In this document: positions 5,715 to 12,653 of the stretch, in pieces
How the letters are laid out: each line of letters begins with the position of its first letter
Position numbering within the stretch: position 1 is the stretch's first letter
From: Candidatus Bathyarchaeota archaeon
Lineage (GTDB): Archaea; Thermoproteota; Bathyarchaeia; TCS64
Assembly: GCA_030601645.1 (NCBI GenBank)
Contig: JAUWBQ010000017.1
Span: 1-15,671, forward strand
Direction of reading: 5' to 3'
Length of the DNA stretch: 15,671 nucleotides
Notes under the pieces: model-generated
What the model saw: only the letters and a program-made list of their open reading frames with translations
Databases searched by the model: none
Told to the model about the DNA's origin: nothing
Program-made: the position numbers and the translations under genes

Positions 5715-8270
5715 ATGATGTCCTTTAGAGATTCGAGGAGTGCCCTGGTCGTCGCCGTAGTGGTCATCGTCGCAAGCCTCGGAGGGGGCTTTTGGGCAGG
5801 GATCTCATACTCTAAATCCCAGCAATCAAGCTACCTGGAAGAGATAGACGATTTACTCGCGGAGGTGGAAGGTCTCCAGGGCCAGATCGACTCGCTCCAG
5901 CACATGGCCATCGAGTTGAACATCACGAACGATGGGCTGAGAGACCGACTTGGAGAGATCCAGAAAGAGGTCGATGAGCTAAACCTCGTGAACGACGAGC
6001 TGAGAGCCCTGCTCCGGGAGCTGACGCCATCATCAATGGAAACAGAGCCCGTCAATCTGTCCGTCGTCGATACAGGAAAGATCATTTTCTCGGGGCTCTA
6101 CTCCTTGGAGCCCCTTGACGTCTCGTTGGATGCCCCCCAGTATCAGCTGCCCATCGAGACGAGCGACATCTCAAACTTCCAAAGCTTCTCCGCCAAGATC
6201 TCTCTGAGCGACGCCGCGTTGGCCCTCTTGGAGAGAAACGGGTTCGTCGTCGTCGACAACACCTTCGATCCGGAGGAGGAGGACATCACCAGGCCCTATG
6301 AGCACCTCAAGGACGAGGAGATCCCCCTCTTCATCACCTCCGATTCGTTGTTGCACCTCTACCACATCCAGTTCAGCGAGACCCTGAGGCAGATAGAGGA
6401 GAAGGCATTCTACGATGGCATCTGGAACATCAGCAGATCGCTGCTGGAGGATTCGATCGAGAAATACAGCAGATCCTCGGGGGATCTGAACGAGGCGTCC
6501 AAGAGAAACGTCGCATACTTTGCAGTGGGGTTGAGTTTGCTGCAGCCCCGGGAAGGACAGGTGTGCACAGATGAGAGCATGCTCGAAGACCCCGGAAGCT
6601 TCAGGGAGGAAGATCTGGACAGATACGGGTTTGAACTCCCCGGCTTCGTCGCAGAGATGGTCGAGGAGGAGCTGGAGCTCATAGAGGGGCGCGAGGACTT
6701 CTCCCGGTCCCCCACGTTCGTCTACAGGGAGGACTACTCCCAGTACGTCCCCCGGGGCCACTACACCCGGTCGGAGAAGCTGAGGAACTACTTCGGGGCA
6801 ATGATGTGGTACGGGAGGATGAGCCTCCTCCTCAAGGGCTCGGACCGGATCGAAGAGGGGGAGACGTGCAGTGACCTCTCCCACTGCGACGCCCTGATCT
6901 CCACCTACGACGCGAAGATACAGACGATGCAGGCCTGCCTGATCGCAGCCGGGTTCGCTGAGAGACCGGAGCTGAAGGCCGCGTGGGACAGGATCTACGC
7001 GGTGACCTCCTTCTACGTCGGGCTCTCGGACGACCTGGGCCCCAACGAGTACATCGAGGCCCTGGACTCTGTGTTCAACGGAGTCTTCGACCCCAACGAG
7101 CTTGACGATGAGGCCATCGGGAGGCTGAAGGCGAGGCTGGCAGAGTACGAGCCCCCGGAGATTTACGGTGGGACGGGGGAGATTGGCATTTTTCCACCAC
7201 TGACTCCAGAGCAGGCGGACGAGGTCCTGGAGGTCACGAAGGGATTCAGGCTGATGGGGCAGAGGTTCGTCCCCGACTCCTACATGTTCCAGAACCTCGT
7301 CATCCCGAAGGTGACGGGGCTGATCGGGCAGGAGGAAGCCTTCACCTCGGTCATGACGCCCATCGGGCCTGCGAGGGGCTTCCCCCGGGGCCTGGACCTG
7401 ATGGCCCTCCTGGGCTCGGGGAGGGCCGCGGAGCTTCTTGACGAGCTCAACGACTCTAGCTATCTGAACTACTCGACCCAGTTCGACATGCTCAGGGAGG
7501 AGTTCGACGGCCTCAGCGAGGAGGACTGGAATAGGAACCTCTACTGGTCCTGGCTCCACGCCCTCAAGCCACTGCTGGAGGAGTTCGGCGAAGGCTACCC
7601 GACCTTCATGCAGACCGAGGCCTGGGGGGACAAGGGGCTGACCACGGCGCTGGCGTCATGGGCCGAGCTCAGGCACGACACGATACTCTACGCCAAACAG
7701 AGCTACACCGTGACGGTGCTGGGCATGGACATAGAGGAGCCCGCCATCGGCTACGTGGAGCCCGTCCCCCGATTCTACAGCCGCCTCCTAGCCCTGACGA
7801 GGATGACCAAGGATGGCCTCGACGAGCTGGGCGTCCTGGACGAAGAGGCGAGGAGCCGGATGGAGAGCCTGGAGGTGATACTGGTCAGGCTCGTGGAGAT
7901 CTCGGAGAAGGAGCTGGGAAACGAGGAGCTCTCCCAGGAAGACTACGCCTTCATAAGGATCTTCGGCGAGAGCCTGGAGGACGTCGTCTCGGGGGTCGAC
8001 GAGAGGGCCAGGAAGACGACGATGGTCGCCGACGTCCACACGGACCAGAACTCCATGCAGGTGCTGGAGGAGGCCGTCGGCTACGTCAGGCTGATGATCG
8101 TTGCGTACAGGGTGCCTGACGGGAGGATACTGATCGGCGCGGGCCCCGTCATGAGCTACTACGAGTTCAGGCAGCCCATGGGCGATAGGCTCACGGACGA
8201 GGGCTGGAGGGAGATGCTGGGCACCGACCCCCCGGAGAGACCGGAATGGACCCCCAACTTCACTGGATAA
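5715..8270 (+). CDS. Membrane-anchored DUF3160 protein with N-terminal coiled coil
   Basis: I choose ATG 5715 (851 residues) because AGGA at 5701-5704 is about ten bases upstream; TTG 5697 in the same frame would add six residues but has no spaced binding site. Residues about 10-30 form one hydrophobic helix (signal anchor). Residues about 37-95 are heptad-rich coiled coil (LLAEVEGLQGQIDSL and following). The rest matches the DUF3160 style, including ITSDSLLHLYHIQFSETLR, where family members have a threonine/serine-Asp-x-x-x-H-x-x-H stretch. The family is large, mostly secreted and of unknown function. The protein is probably held in the membrane with the main domain outside. Six N-x-S/T sequons are present and several cysteines could form disulfides. 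The first third of the gene is richer in A and T than the rest. It has its own promoter region and no clear operon partner. Confidence 0.8.
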   Translation: MMSFRDSRSALVVAVVVIVASLGGGFWAGISYSKSQQSSYLEEIDDLLAEVEGLQGQIDSLQHMAIELNITNDGLRDRLGEIQKEVDELNLVNDELRALLRELTPSSMETEPVNLSVVDTGKIIFSGLYSLEPLDVSLDAPQYQLPIETSDISNFQSFSAKISLSDAALALLERNGFVVVDNTFDPEEEDITRPYEHLKDEEIPLFITSDSLLHLYHIQFSETLRQIEEKAFYDGIWNISRSLLEDSIEKYSRSSGDLNEASKRNVAYFAVGLSLLQPREGQVCTDESMLEDPGSFREEDLDRYGFELPGFVAEMVEEELELIEGREDFSRSPTFVYREDYSQYVPRGHYTRSEKLRNYFGAMMWYGRMSLLLKGSDRIEEGETCSDLSHCDALISTYDAKIQTMQACLIAAGFAERPELKAAWDRIYAVTSFYVGLSDDLGPNEYIEALDSVFNGVFDPNELDDEAIGRLKARLAEYEPPEIYGGTGEIGIFPPLTPEQADEVLEVTKGFRLMGQRFVPDSYMFQNLVIPKVTGLIGQEEAFTSVMTPIGPARGFPRGLDLMALLGSGRAAELLDELNDSSYLNYSTQFDMLREEFDGLSEEDWNRNLYWSWLHALKPLLEEFGEGYPTFMQTEAWGDKGLTTALASWAELRHDTILYAKQSYTVTVLGMDIEEPAIGYVEPVPRFYSRLLALTRMTKDGLDELGVLDEEARSRMESLEVILVRLVEISEKELGNEELSQEDYAFIRIFGESLEDVVSGVDERARKTTMVADVHTDQNSMQVLEEAVGYVRLMIVAYRVPDGRILIGAGPVMSYYEFRQPMGDRLTDEGWREMLGTDPPERPEWTPNFTG

Positions 8271-8291
8271 TGATTCTCTTTCATCCACCCC

Positions 8292-8311
8292 TCCCACTAC
8301 GATAGGTGGGA
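8292..8311 (+). terminator. Small hairpin after the DUF3160 gene
   Basis: TCCCAC (8292-8297) can pair with GTGGGA (8306-8311) around an eight-base loop, 21 bases after the DUF3160 stop and just before the next TATA box. It could help end transcription or act as a binding site for a dimeric regulator. It lacks a following T run, so a bacterial-type terminator is not supported. Confidence 0.25.
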
Positions 8312-8315
8312 AACT

Positions 8316-8323
8316 CTTAAAAT
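8316..8323 (+). promoter_or_regulatory. TATA box of the small Cys-rich gene
   Basis: CTTAAAAT is centred about 27 bases before 8347, five bases ahead of TTG 8352. This gives a nearly leaderless transcript and supports that start codon. Confidence 0.5.
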
Positions 8324-8351
8324 CGGATACAGACCCACCCATTAGAGTCAG

Positions 8352-8600
8352 TTGAAGGTTGGGAAAAGAGTGACGTTGGAAGGAGAACACAGGCAGATCT
8401 CCTGCTGCGGCAGGTACCACTGCGCCTCCTGCGCCTACCACAGGGGAGACATCGTCGAGCTCAATGGCACCTTCTGCCTCTGCTCAAGGGGATGGGTGAA
8501 GATAGTCTTCGAGACCCCCTTGGAGAGGCCTGTCAGGGTCGAGCTGGAGAAGGCCATAGGCCGAGGCGACGACATCTGCAAATACAACGTCCACTATTGA
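8352..8600 (+). CDS. Small cysteine-rich protein, probable zinc binder
   Basis: I do not recognise this 82-residue protein. It contains seven cysteines: C18, C19, C24, C27, C42, C44 and C76. The arrangement CC-x4-CxxC-x14-CxC suggests a compact metal site such as a zinc ribbon or knuckle, with histidines H23 and H30 as further possible ligands. The remainder is basic at the N-terminus and forms a likely beta-strand region (WVKIVFETPL) before a short helix. TTG 8352 is used because a TATA box lies at the right distance; GTG 8370 is an alternative that would drop six residues but keep all the cysteines. High GC at third positions agrees with a real gene. It is single, between the DUF3160 gene and a convergent methyltransferase gene. 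The function could be regulatory or structural. Confidence 0.6.
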   Translation: MKVGKRVTLEGEHRQISCCGRYHCASCAYHRGDIVELNGTFCLCSRGWVKIVFETPLERPVRVELEKAIGRGDDICKYNVHY

Positions 8601-8686
8601 TGCCGCCCTCCTCGACCCTGGCTGCTCCGATCCAAAACCGATCTCGAGCCTCTCTGAAGAGAACAATCGCTGAACTCTTTGTTGTG

Positions 8687-9319
8687 CTATCCCGATCGAG
8701 GTTTCCTGACTATAACATAGATATTGTACATCTTTGATGAATAGAATTTTCTAGGATAAACTCCCAGGATTCGCCTGATCTTCCTCTGAGACGTCACGTT
8801 CTCTCCGGAGAGAAGAAGCGAAAACCGCCTTCTCGAATATCCATCATCCGGTAGTATCTCTTTCTCCTTGGCCTTCTTCGAGTACACATTTGGATAATTG
8901 AATATCAGATGGCCCCCCGGATTCACCAGCCGAAAAAGCGATCTGATGGCCTCTTCGATGTCCTTGATGTAATGCAACGTTGAGAAGCAGAAGACCAAGT
9001 CGAATCCGCGGAGCGTCTTGGGAGCGGGTAGAGAATCCATTTCAAAGAAGAGGTTTCCAAGTCCGCCTTCCTCCGCCCTTTCCCTGTTCTCCCTGATGGC
9101 CGATTCCGCGATGTCGAAGCCAAAGAAGTCAATTGAGGGATACATCCCGGCCAGTTCGAACAGCGTCGTCGCGGGACCACAGCCAAAATCGGCGGCATCG
9201 CGGACATCGCGTTCATCGATGAATCTACCGACTCTCTCGGCCATCTCCACCGCGAATTGTGTGGCGCCCTCTGGTTCTTCATGAAGCGCCCAATGCTCAT
9301 TCCAGTCTATTGGGGTCAT
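8687..9319 (-). CDS. Class I SAM-dependent methyltransferase, leaderless
   Basis: This 210-residue protein has a SAM-binding core: motif I A-D-F-G-C-G-P-A-T at residues 43-51, acidic residue D69 in FFGFDIAES, FDLVFCFSTLHYI at 106-118, and the post-motif strand LVNPGGHLIFN at about 131-141. The pattern matches the Methyltransf_11/25 group, which acts on small molecules, lipids or sugars; the substrate is not clear. The C-terminal 50 residues are basic and unusual for the family core. ATG 9319 fits a TATA box that predicts transcription starting at the codon itself. The gene is less GC-rich than most neighbours, a possible sign of transfer. It runs toward the small Cys-rich gene, with about 86 bases of apparently empty sequence between them. 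Confidence 0.83.
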   Translation of the reverse strand: MTPIDWNEHWALHEEPEGATQFAVEMAERVGRFIDERDVRDAADFGCGPATTLFELAGMYPSIDFFGFDIAESAIRENRERAEEGGLGNLFFEMDSLPAPKTLRGFDLVFCFSTLHYIKDIEEAIRSLFRLVNPGGHLIFNYPNVYSKKAKEKEILPDDGYSRRRFSLLLSGENVTSQRKIRRILGVYPRKFYSSKMYNIYVIVRKPRSG

Positions 9320-9344
9320 ATCTCTCTCACAGCGACCTCGAACT

Positions 9345-9350
9345 CTATAG
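9345..9350 (-). promoter_or_regulatory. TATA box of the minus-strand methyltransferase
   Basis: CTATAG (palindromic) is centred about 27 bases upstream of the ATG at 9319 on the minus strand. Transcription would start within a base or two of the initiation codon, a leaderless arrangement. A minus-strand T run at about 9397-9403 lies between the deoxyhypusine synthase stop and this box and may terminate the upstream operon. Confidence 0.5.
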
Positions 9351-9447
9351 CACGTCGCATCTGATCTCCTCTACATCGCATTAGAACTCTTGTGGTGAAA
9401 AATCCAGTGTGACAAACTGGAAATGCAATTTCTCATGCGTTCAAGAC

Positions 9448-10374
9448 TCAACCCTCGATCTTCTCAAGGGCTGCCGCCACTATCAGCGGGAAGACGATGG
9501 TGACGTCCCCGAATATCGTCGAGGCCTTGTCCCCCTTCAGCTTCCCCCAGCTCACCGACTCCTTCAGGGGCGCCCCGCTCAGGCTACCGTCCTCCGCCCT
9601 GGCGGAGCTTATCTGCACCGCGGCGTCGAGCCCCTCCCGGAGGGTGTTCATGTACTGGGCGTGGTGCTTGGGCGTCCCCCCGCCCAGGATGATGGCCCCC
9701 GTCTTCTTCGCCTCGTAGACTATCTCCCCGAGGAGGTCGAAGTCCTTGATCGGGTCTATGACGAGCCTGCTCCTCTTAGAGTACATCCAGAGGGGGATGC
9801 CGAGCATCGAGTCCAGGAAGCCGGGGCTGAATATGGGCACCCCCTTCCTGGCGGCCGTGTAGAGTATGGACTCCTCGTCCTCCAGCTTCAAGCCTATCTC
9901 CCTGATCAGCCCATGGATGGGGATGCCGACGCGCCTCTCCTCGGGCAGGCCGTCCAGGATGCCGCCCACGTACTCCTCCAATTTGGGCCAGGTATCGCTC
10001 TCGATGAATATGTCGTAGGCCCGGTTGATGCCCCTCTTGTAGAGCTCCGCATCGTCCACGTCCACCTCCCCCACCATGTGGGGCCTCCCCATCGCCTCGA
10101 CGATGTCGTGGACCACGTTGGCGCCGTTTGTGACCACGATGTCCACGTAACCGTCCCTTATCAGGTCCCTGAAGATGAGGCGCATCCCGCTGGGCACCAG
10201 AGGCCCCGAGAGGGTGATGAAGGTGGTGTAGTCCGGGTCCGAGAACATCTCGGCCACTATCTCGACCGCCTTCCCGACCCTGCCCGCGCCTATGACCCCG
10301 GCCTTCCGCATCTCCTCTGCGAGCTCGCCCACGGTCATGCCGGGCCGGAGGCGCATCTGCTCAACGCGCTTCAT
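9448..10374 (-). CDS. dys: Deoxyhypusine synthase
   Basis: This enzyme moves the aminobutyl group of spermidine onto one lysine of aIF5A, using NAD, as the first step in making hypusine (or deoxyhypusine as the end product in many archaea). The 308-residue protein has the family landmarks: T-N-G-A-N-V-V-H-D at about 82-90, G-G-G-T-P-K-H-H at 231-238, and S-V-S-W-G-K at 273-278. K278 is the lysine that forms the enzyme-substrate imine in known members. Residues ending in SARAEDGSLSGA precede the active-site loop as expected. The length is typical of archaeal forms. Its ATG lies 15 bases after the stop of the aIF5A gene, so enzyme and protein substrate are made from one transcript. No downstream hydroxylase gene is present in the window. 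Confidence 0.97.
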   Translation of the reverse strand: MKRVEQMRLRPGMTVGELAEEMRKAGVIGAGRVGKAVEIVAEMFSDPDYTTFITLSGPLVPSGMRLIFRDLIRDGYVDIVVTNGANVVHDIVEAMGRPHMVGEVDVDDAELYKRGINRAYDIFIESDTWPKLEEYVGGILDGLPEERRVGIPIHGLIREIGLKLEDEESILYTAARKGVPIFSPGFLDSMLGIPLWMYSKRSRLVIDPIKDFDLLGEIVYEAKKTGAIILGGGTPKHHAQYMNTLREGLDAAVQISSARAEDGSLSGAPLKESVSWGKLKGDKASTIFGDVTIVFPLIVAAALEKIEG

Positions 10375-10389
10375 CCGTATGCCTTCGCT

Positions 10390-10788
10390 CTAACCCTTGA
10401 CCCTCTGGATCTTGTACCGGCCCATGATGAGCCAGTACTCGACCTCCTTCCCCGCTTCAAGCTTCGACTTGATACCCTCATCATCTGGCATGGTGACATC
10501 GAAGACCTCGTAGGACTCCAAGTCCATGAGCTGGATGTTGGCGGGGGTCATGGAGACCACCTGCGCGCTCCTCTTCTCAACTATGGGTATCTGGATGGAG
10601 GCGGAAGCGGGGCTCACGAAGCTCCTCTTGCTACCGTCGAAGAGGCTTATGGCGCTTAACCTGAACTTGGCGCTCCCATGCTTCCCCGACTTGCTCTTCT
10701 GCAAGGAGGCGATCTGGCTTGGCTCGTCGTCGATTATCGCATAGGAGCCCACCTTGAGATCGCCGACCTTTCCCAGCTTGTAAGACAA
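10390..10788 (-). CDS. eif5A: Translation initiation factor aIF5A
   Basis: The 132-residue protein matches archaeal IF5A, the factor that helps ribosomes pass difficult peptide bonds such as proline runs. An N-terminal SH3-like domain holds the modification loop K-S-K-S-G-K-H-G-S-A-K at residues 31-41, with K36 as the lysine turned into (deoxy)hypusine. The C-terminal OB-fold begins near residue 70. A longer frame reaches GTG at 10818. I prefer TTG 10788, since GAGAGG lies nine bases before it, the resulting N-terminus (MSYKLGKVGDLKVGSY) matches family length, and the TATA box at 10831-10841 predicts transcription starting near 10809, inside the longer frame. The gene heads an operon with deoxyhypusine synthase. 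Confidence 0.95.
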   Translation of the reverse strand: MSYKLGKVGDLKVGSYAIIDDEPSQIASLQKSKSGKHGSAKFRLSAISLFDGSKRSFVSPASASIQIPIVEKRSAQVVSMTPANIQLMDLESYEVFDVTMPDDEGIKSKLEAGKEVEYWLIMGRYKIQRVKG

Positions 10789-10830
10789 AACACGCAACCT
10801 CTCTGGATTTTCGAACACACATCGGGCTGA

Positions 10831-10841
10831 TTTAAAATAAA
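10831..10841 (-). promoter_or_regulatory. TATA box of the aIF5A-dys operon
   Basis: The minus strand reads TTTATTTTAAA-like sequence centred near 10836. Transcription would begin near 10809, giving a leader of about 20 bases with a ribosome binding site before TTG 10788. This argues against GTG 10818 as the start. Confidence 0.55.
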
Positions 10842-10877
10842 GGTTATGCCAAGAAGGCGGCCCGCCACGAAGGGAAA

Positions 10878-10886
10878 GATATAGTA
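10878..10886 (+). promoter_or_regulatory. TATA box of the radical SAM gene
   Basis: GATATAGTA is centred about 27 bases before 10909, 14 bases ahead of ATG 10923, with a weak AGGGG (10908-10912) between. It is only about 45 bases from the divergent aIF5A promoter, so the two promoters share one short intergenic region. Confidence 0.5.
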
Positions 10887-10922
10887 CAAATTGGCACTAA
10901 TACACACAGGGGCGCATCCAAC

Positions 10923-12074
10923 ATGGCACCCATCCGAAGACAGGCACCTTCGAACGCCAAGTCGGCTATCAAGCCCGGTTCACGAAGCCCTCTGCACGCA
11001 ACCATGAGGAATGGAACACACGCTCCTCGGCCGACGACGATCTCCAACTTCGTGGTGACCTACCGATGCAACGGCCGCTGCAAGACCTGCAACATATGGA
11101 AGATGGAGAACCCAGAACACGGCGAGATGGGCATCGACGACATCCAGAGCCTCTTCGAGTCCAACAAGGACTTCCTCGGGGACGTGGGGTCCATCCAGAT
11201 CACCGGCGGAGAGCCCTACATGCGGGGAGACCTGCCAGAGATAGTCTCGACGATCCACCATCACCTCCCCCGCTGCACTTTTTGGATACCCACGAACGGC
11301 ATTCCCCCTGAAACGGTTGAAATGACGGCTGAAATCCTGGAAACCCTGGAGGGCCGAAGCCTGGGGGTCAGCGTGTCCATCGACGGAGTGGAGAAGACCC
11401 ACGACGAGCTCCGCGGCATCGACGGCAGTCATCGCAACGCAGTCGAAACCCTGGAGGGGCTATCGCAACTCAGAGGCGAGCACCAGAATCTCGCCCTCTC
11501 CGTCGGCATGACCGTCGCCCAGGAGAACTGCGGAGAGATGTTGGAAACCGCCCAGTTGGCAAAACGGTTCGGAGCCGATTTCACCTTCCGGCCTGTGAAC
11601 CACAGCGAGATCTATTACAGAAACCCAGTCGAAGACCCTAATCCGGCTTTCGTTGCAGATCGGATCCTCCCAGCGATTCGGGAAATCGGGAGAGACCTCC
11701 AAAGAAGGAAAGGCCTGAGGGCTTCCACCCCCACCCTCCGCTACATGCAGGGAGCCCTCGACTACATCAGAGACCCCAGGGACAGGAGCCTGCCGTGCTC
11801 CGCTGCCTCGGACTCCTTCTTCCTTGACCCCTACGGGAACGTCTACCCCTGCATCTTTCTGGACATGCCTCTGGGCAACGCCCTAGAGAAGCCCCTCCAC
11901 GAGATGTGGAGATCGAGGGAGGCAGCGGCGGCCCGTCGGATCATCGGAGGCGGGGGCTGCCCCAACTGCTGGGTGGAGTGCGAGACCTTCCGAGACATAC
12001 GCAAGGATGTCAGAGGACTCATCTCAACGGCCTTGAGGACCCTGTTGCACCCCTCCACAGCCGGAATCAGCTGA
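10923..12074 (+). CDS. Radical SAM protein with SPASM-like C-terminus
   Basis: The 383-residue protein has the radical SAM cluster motif C49-N-G-R-C53-K-T-C56 and the SAM-binding I-T-G-G-E-P at 93-98. Five further cysteines, C292, C310, C346, C349 and C353, lie in a C-terminal region with the phrase FLDPYGNVYPCIFLDMPLGN, typical of SPASM or Twitch extensions that carry auxiliary iron-sulfur clusters. Relatives modify peptides, cofactor precursors or heme, or act in archaeal lipid and sugar chemistry. No peptide substrate gene is evident next door. The first 40 residues are basic, with a low-complexity look, and precede the core. ATG 10923 follows a TATA box; ATG 11004 is an alternative. It is transcribed divergently from aIF5A and faces the parvulin gene, with 23 bases between their stops. 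Confidence 0.88.
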   Translation: MAPIRRQAPSNAKSAIKPGSRSPLHATMRNGTHAPRPTTISNFVVTYRCNGRCKTCNIWKMENPEHGEMGIDDIQSLFESNKDFLGDVGSIQITGGEPYMRGDLPEIVSTIHHHLPRCTFWIPTNGIPPETVEMTAEILETLEGRSLGVSVSIDGVEKTHDELRGIDGSHRNAVETLEGLSQLRGEHQNLALSVGMTVAQENCGEMLETAQLAKRFGADFTFRPVNHSEIYYRNPVEDPNPAFVADRILPAIREIGRDLQRRKGLRASTPTLRYMQGALDYIRDPRDRSLPCSAASDSFFLDPYGNVYPCIFLDMPLGNALEKPLHEMWRSREAAAARRIIGGGGCPNCWVECETFRDIRKDVRGLISTALRTLLHPSTAGIS

Positions 12075-12097
12075 GGGAAGACCGTCGAGGACGGAGG

Positions 12098-12379
12098 CTA
12101 CTTCTCCCCGGTCTTCTTGATGATGTGGTACCCGAACTGGGTCTTCACGAGACCCGAGACCTCGCCCACCTTCAAGGCGAAGGCCGCCCTCTCGAACTCC
12201 TTCGCCATGCGCCCCCTGCCGAAGAAGCCCAGGTCTCCCCCCCTCTTGCGGGACGGGCATGTGGAGTGCTTCCGGGCTAGCTCCTTGAAGTCCTTTCCGG
12301 CACCCAACTCCTCTAGAACCTTGAGGGCCTGGGAGTACTTCTCGACGAGGATGTGGGACGCCTTAACCTTGGAAACCAT
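12098..12379 (-). CDS. Parvulin-type peptidyl-prolyl cis-trans isomerase
   Basis: The 93-residue protein is a single parvulin domain. It has A-S-H-I-L-V at residues 7-12 (H9), the loop S-T-C-P-S with C41 matching the Pin1 catalytic cysteine position, [11 protein letters not shown] at 48-58, and F-G-Y-H-I-I at 82-87 (H85). The protein lacks a signal peptide and any chaperone domain, so it resembles the free-standing cytoplasmic parvulins (Par10/Par14-like) found in some archaea and bacteria. It speeds proline isomerisation during folding. The ATG at 12379 is preceded by a TATA-like TTTATGA (minus strand, about 12411-12417) at a distance that would give a short leader. It is a single gene, convergent with the radical SAM gene. 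Confidence 0.93.
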   Translation of the reverse strand: MVSKVKASHILVEKYSQALKVLEELGAGKDFKELARKHSTCPSRKRGGDLGFFGRGRMAKEFERAAFALKVGEVSGLVKTQFGYHIIKKTGEK

Positions 12380-12416
12380 GTTCGATCCCCAGGGTATAGG
12401 CGCCCCTGCCTCATAA

Positions 12417-12653
12417 ACATTCTACAGACGACGGCTATCCAACGATCCCCTCTCGGAAATTTCAGATGATGAAATATCTCGGAGACACCTCCTTGCTGGC
12501 CTCCCAGATGGAGACCTGGAGGAGCTCACGGAGATCCGGCGCACCCTGAACGAGTTCGCCGAGGCCTACGTCCTGAACGACGTCGAGGTCACAGAGAAGG
12601 GGATGAACGTGGCCAAGCAGGACGAAGACGCCCCCCAGCCCTTCTACGTCTAG
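12417..12653 (+). pseudogene. Open frame without a normal start codon; possible gene remnant
   Basis: The frame runs from an in-frame TAA (12414-12416) to TAG 12651-12653, 78 codons. It reads like real coding sequence: high-GC third positions, charged helical content (DGDLEELTEIRRTLNEF) and a tail ending APQPFYV. The only ATG is near the 3' end (12603), and there is no GTG or TTG earlier, so it would need a rare start such as ATT 12459, or a frameshift from ATG 12466 in the next frame, which stops after 27 codons. Its stop overlaps the aglB stop by three bases on the opposite strand, as is common between true convergent genes. I do not recognise the protein. It may be the end of a truncated gene, a sequencing error in a small gene, or chance. 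Confidence 0.35.

Noticed and set aside
6171..7559. Long minus-strand open frame of 462 codons
   Set aside because: It is antisense to the DUF3160 gene. Long antisense frames are expected in GC-rich coding sequence, and its protein lacks any recognisable motif.
8601..8686. A gene or RNA between the two convergent genes
   Set aside because: I see no start with a binding site, no TATA box and no strong hairpin in this short gap.
9409..10659. Plus-strand open frame of 416 codons opposite the deoxyhypusine synthase and aIF5A genes
   Set aside because: Both minus-strand genes are certain from catalytic motifs; the plus-strand product is a low-complexity shadow rich in Pro, Leu, His and Asp.
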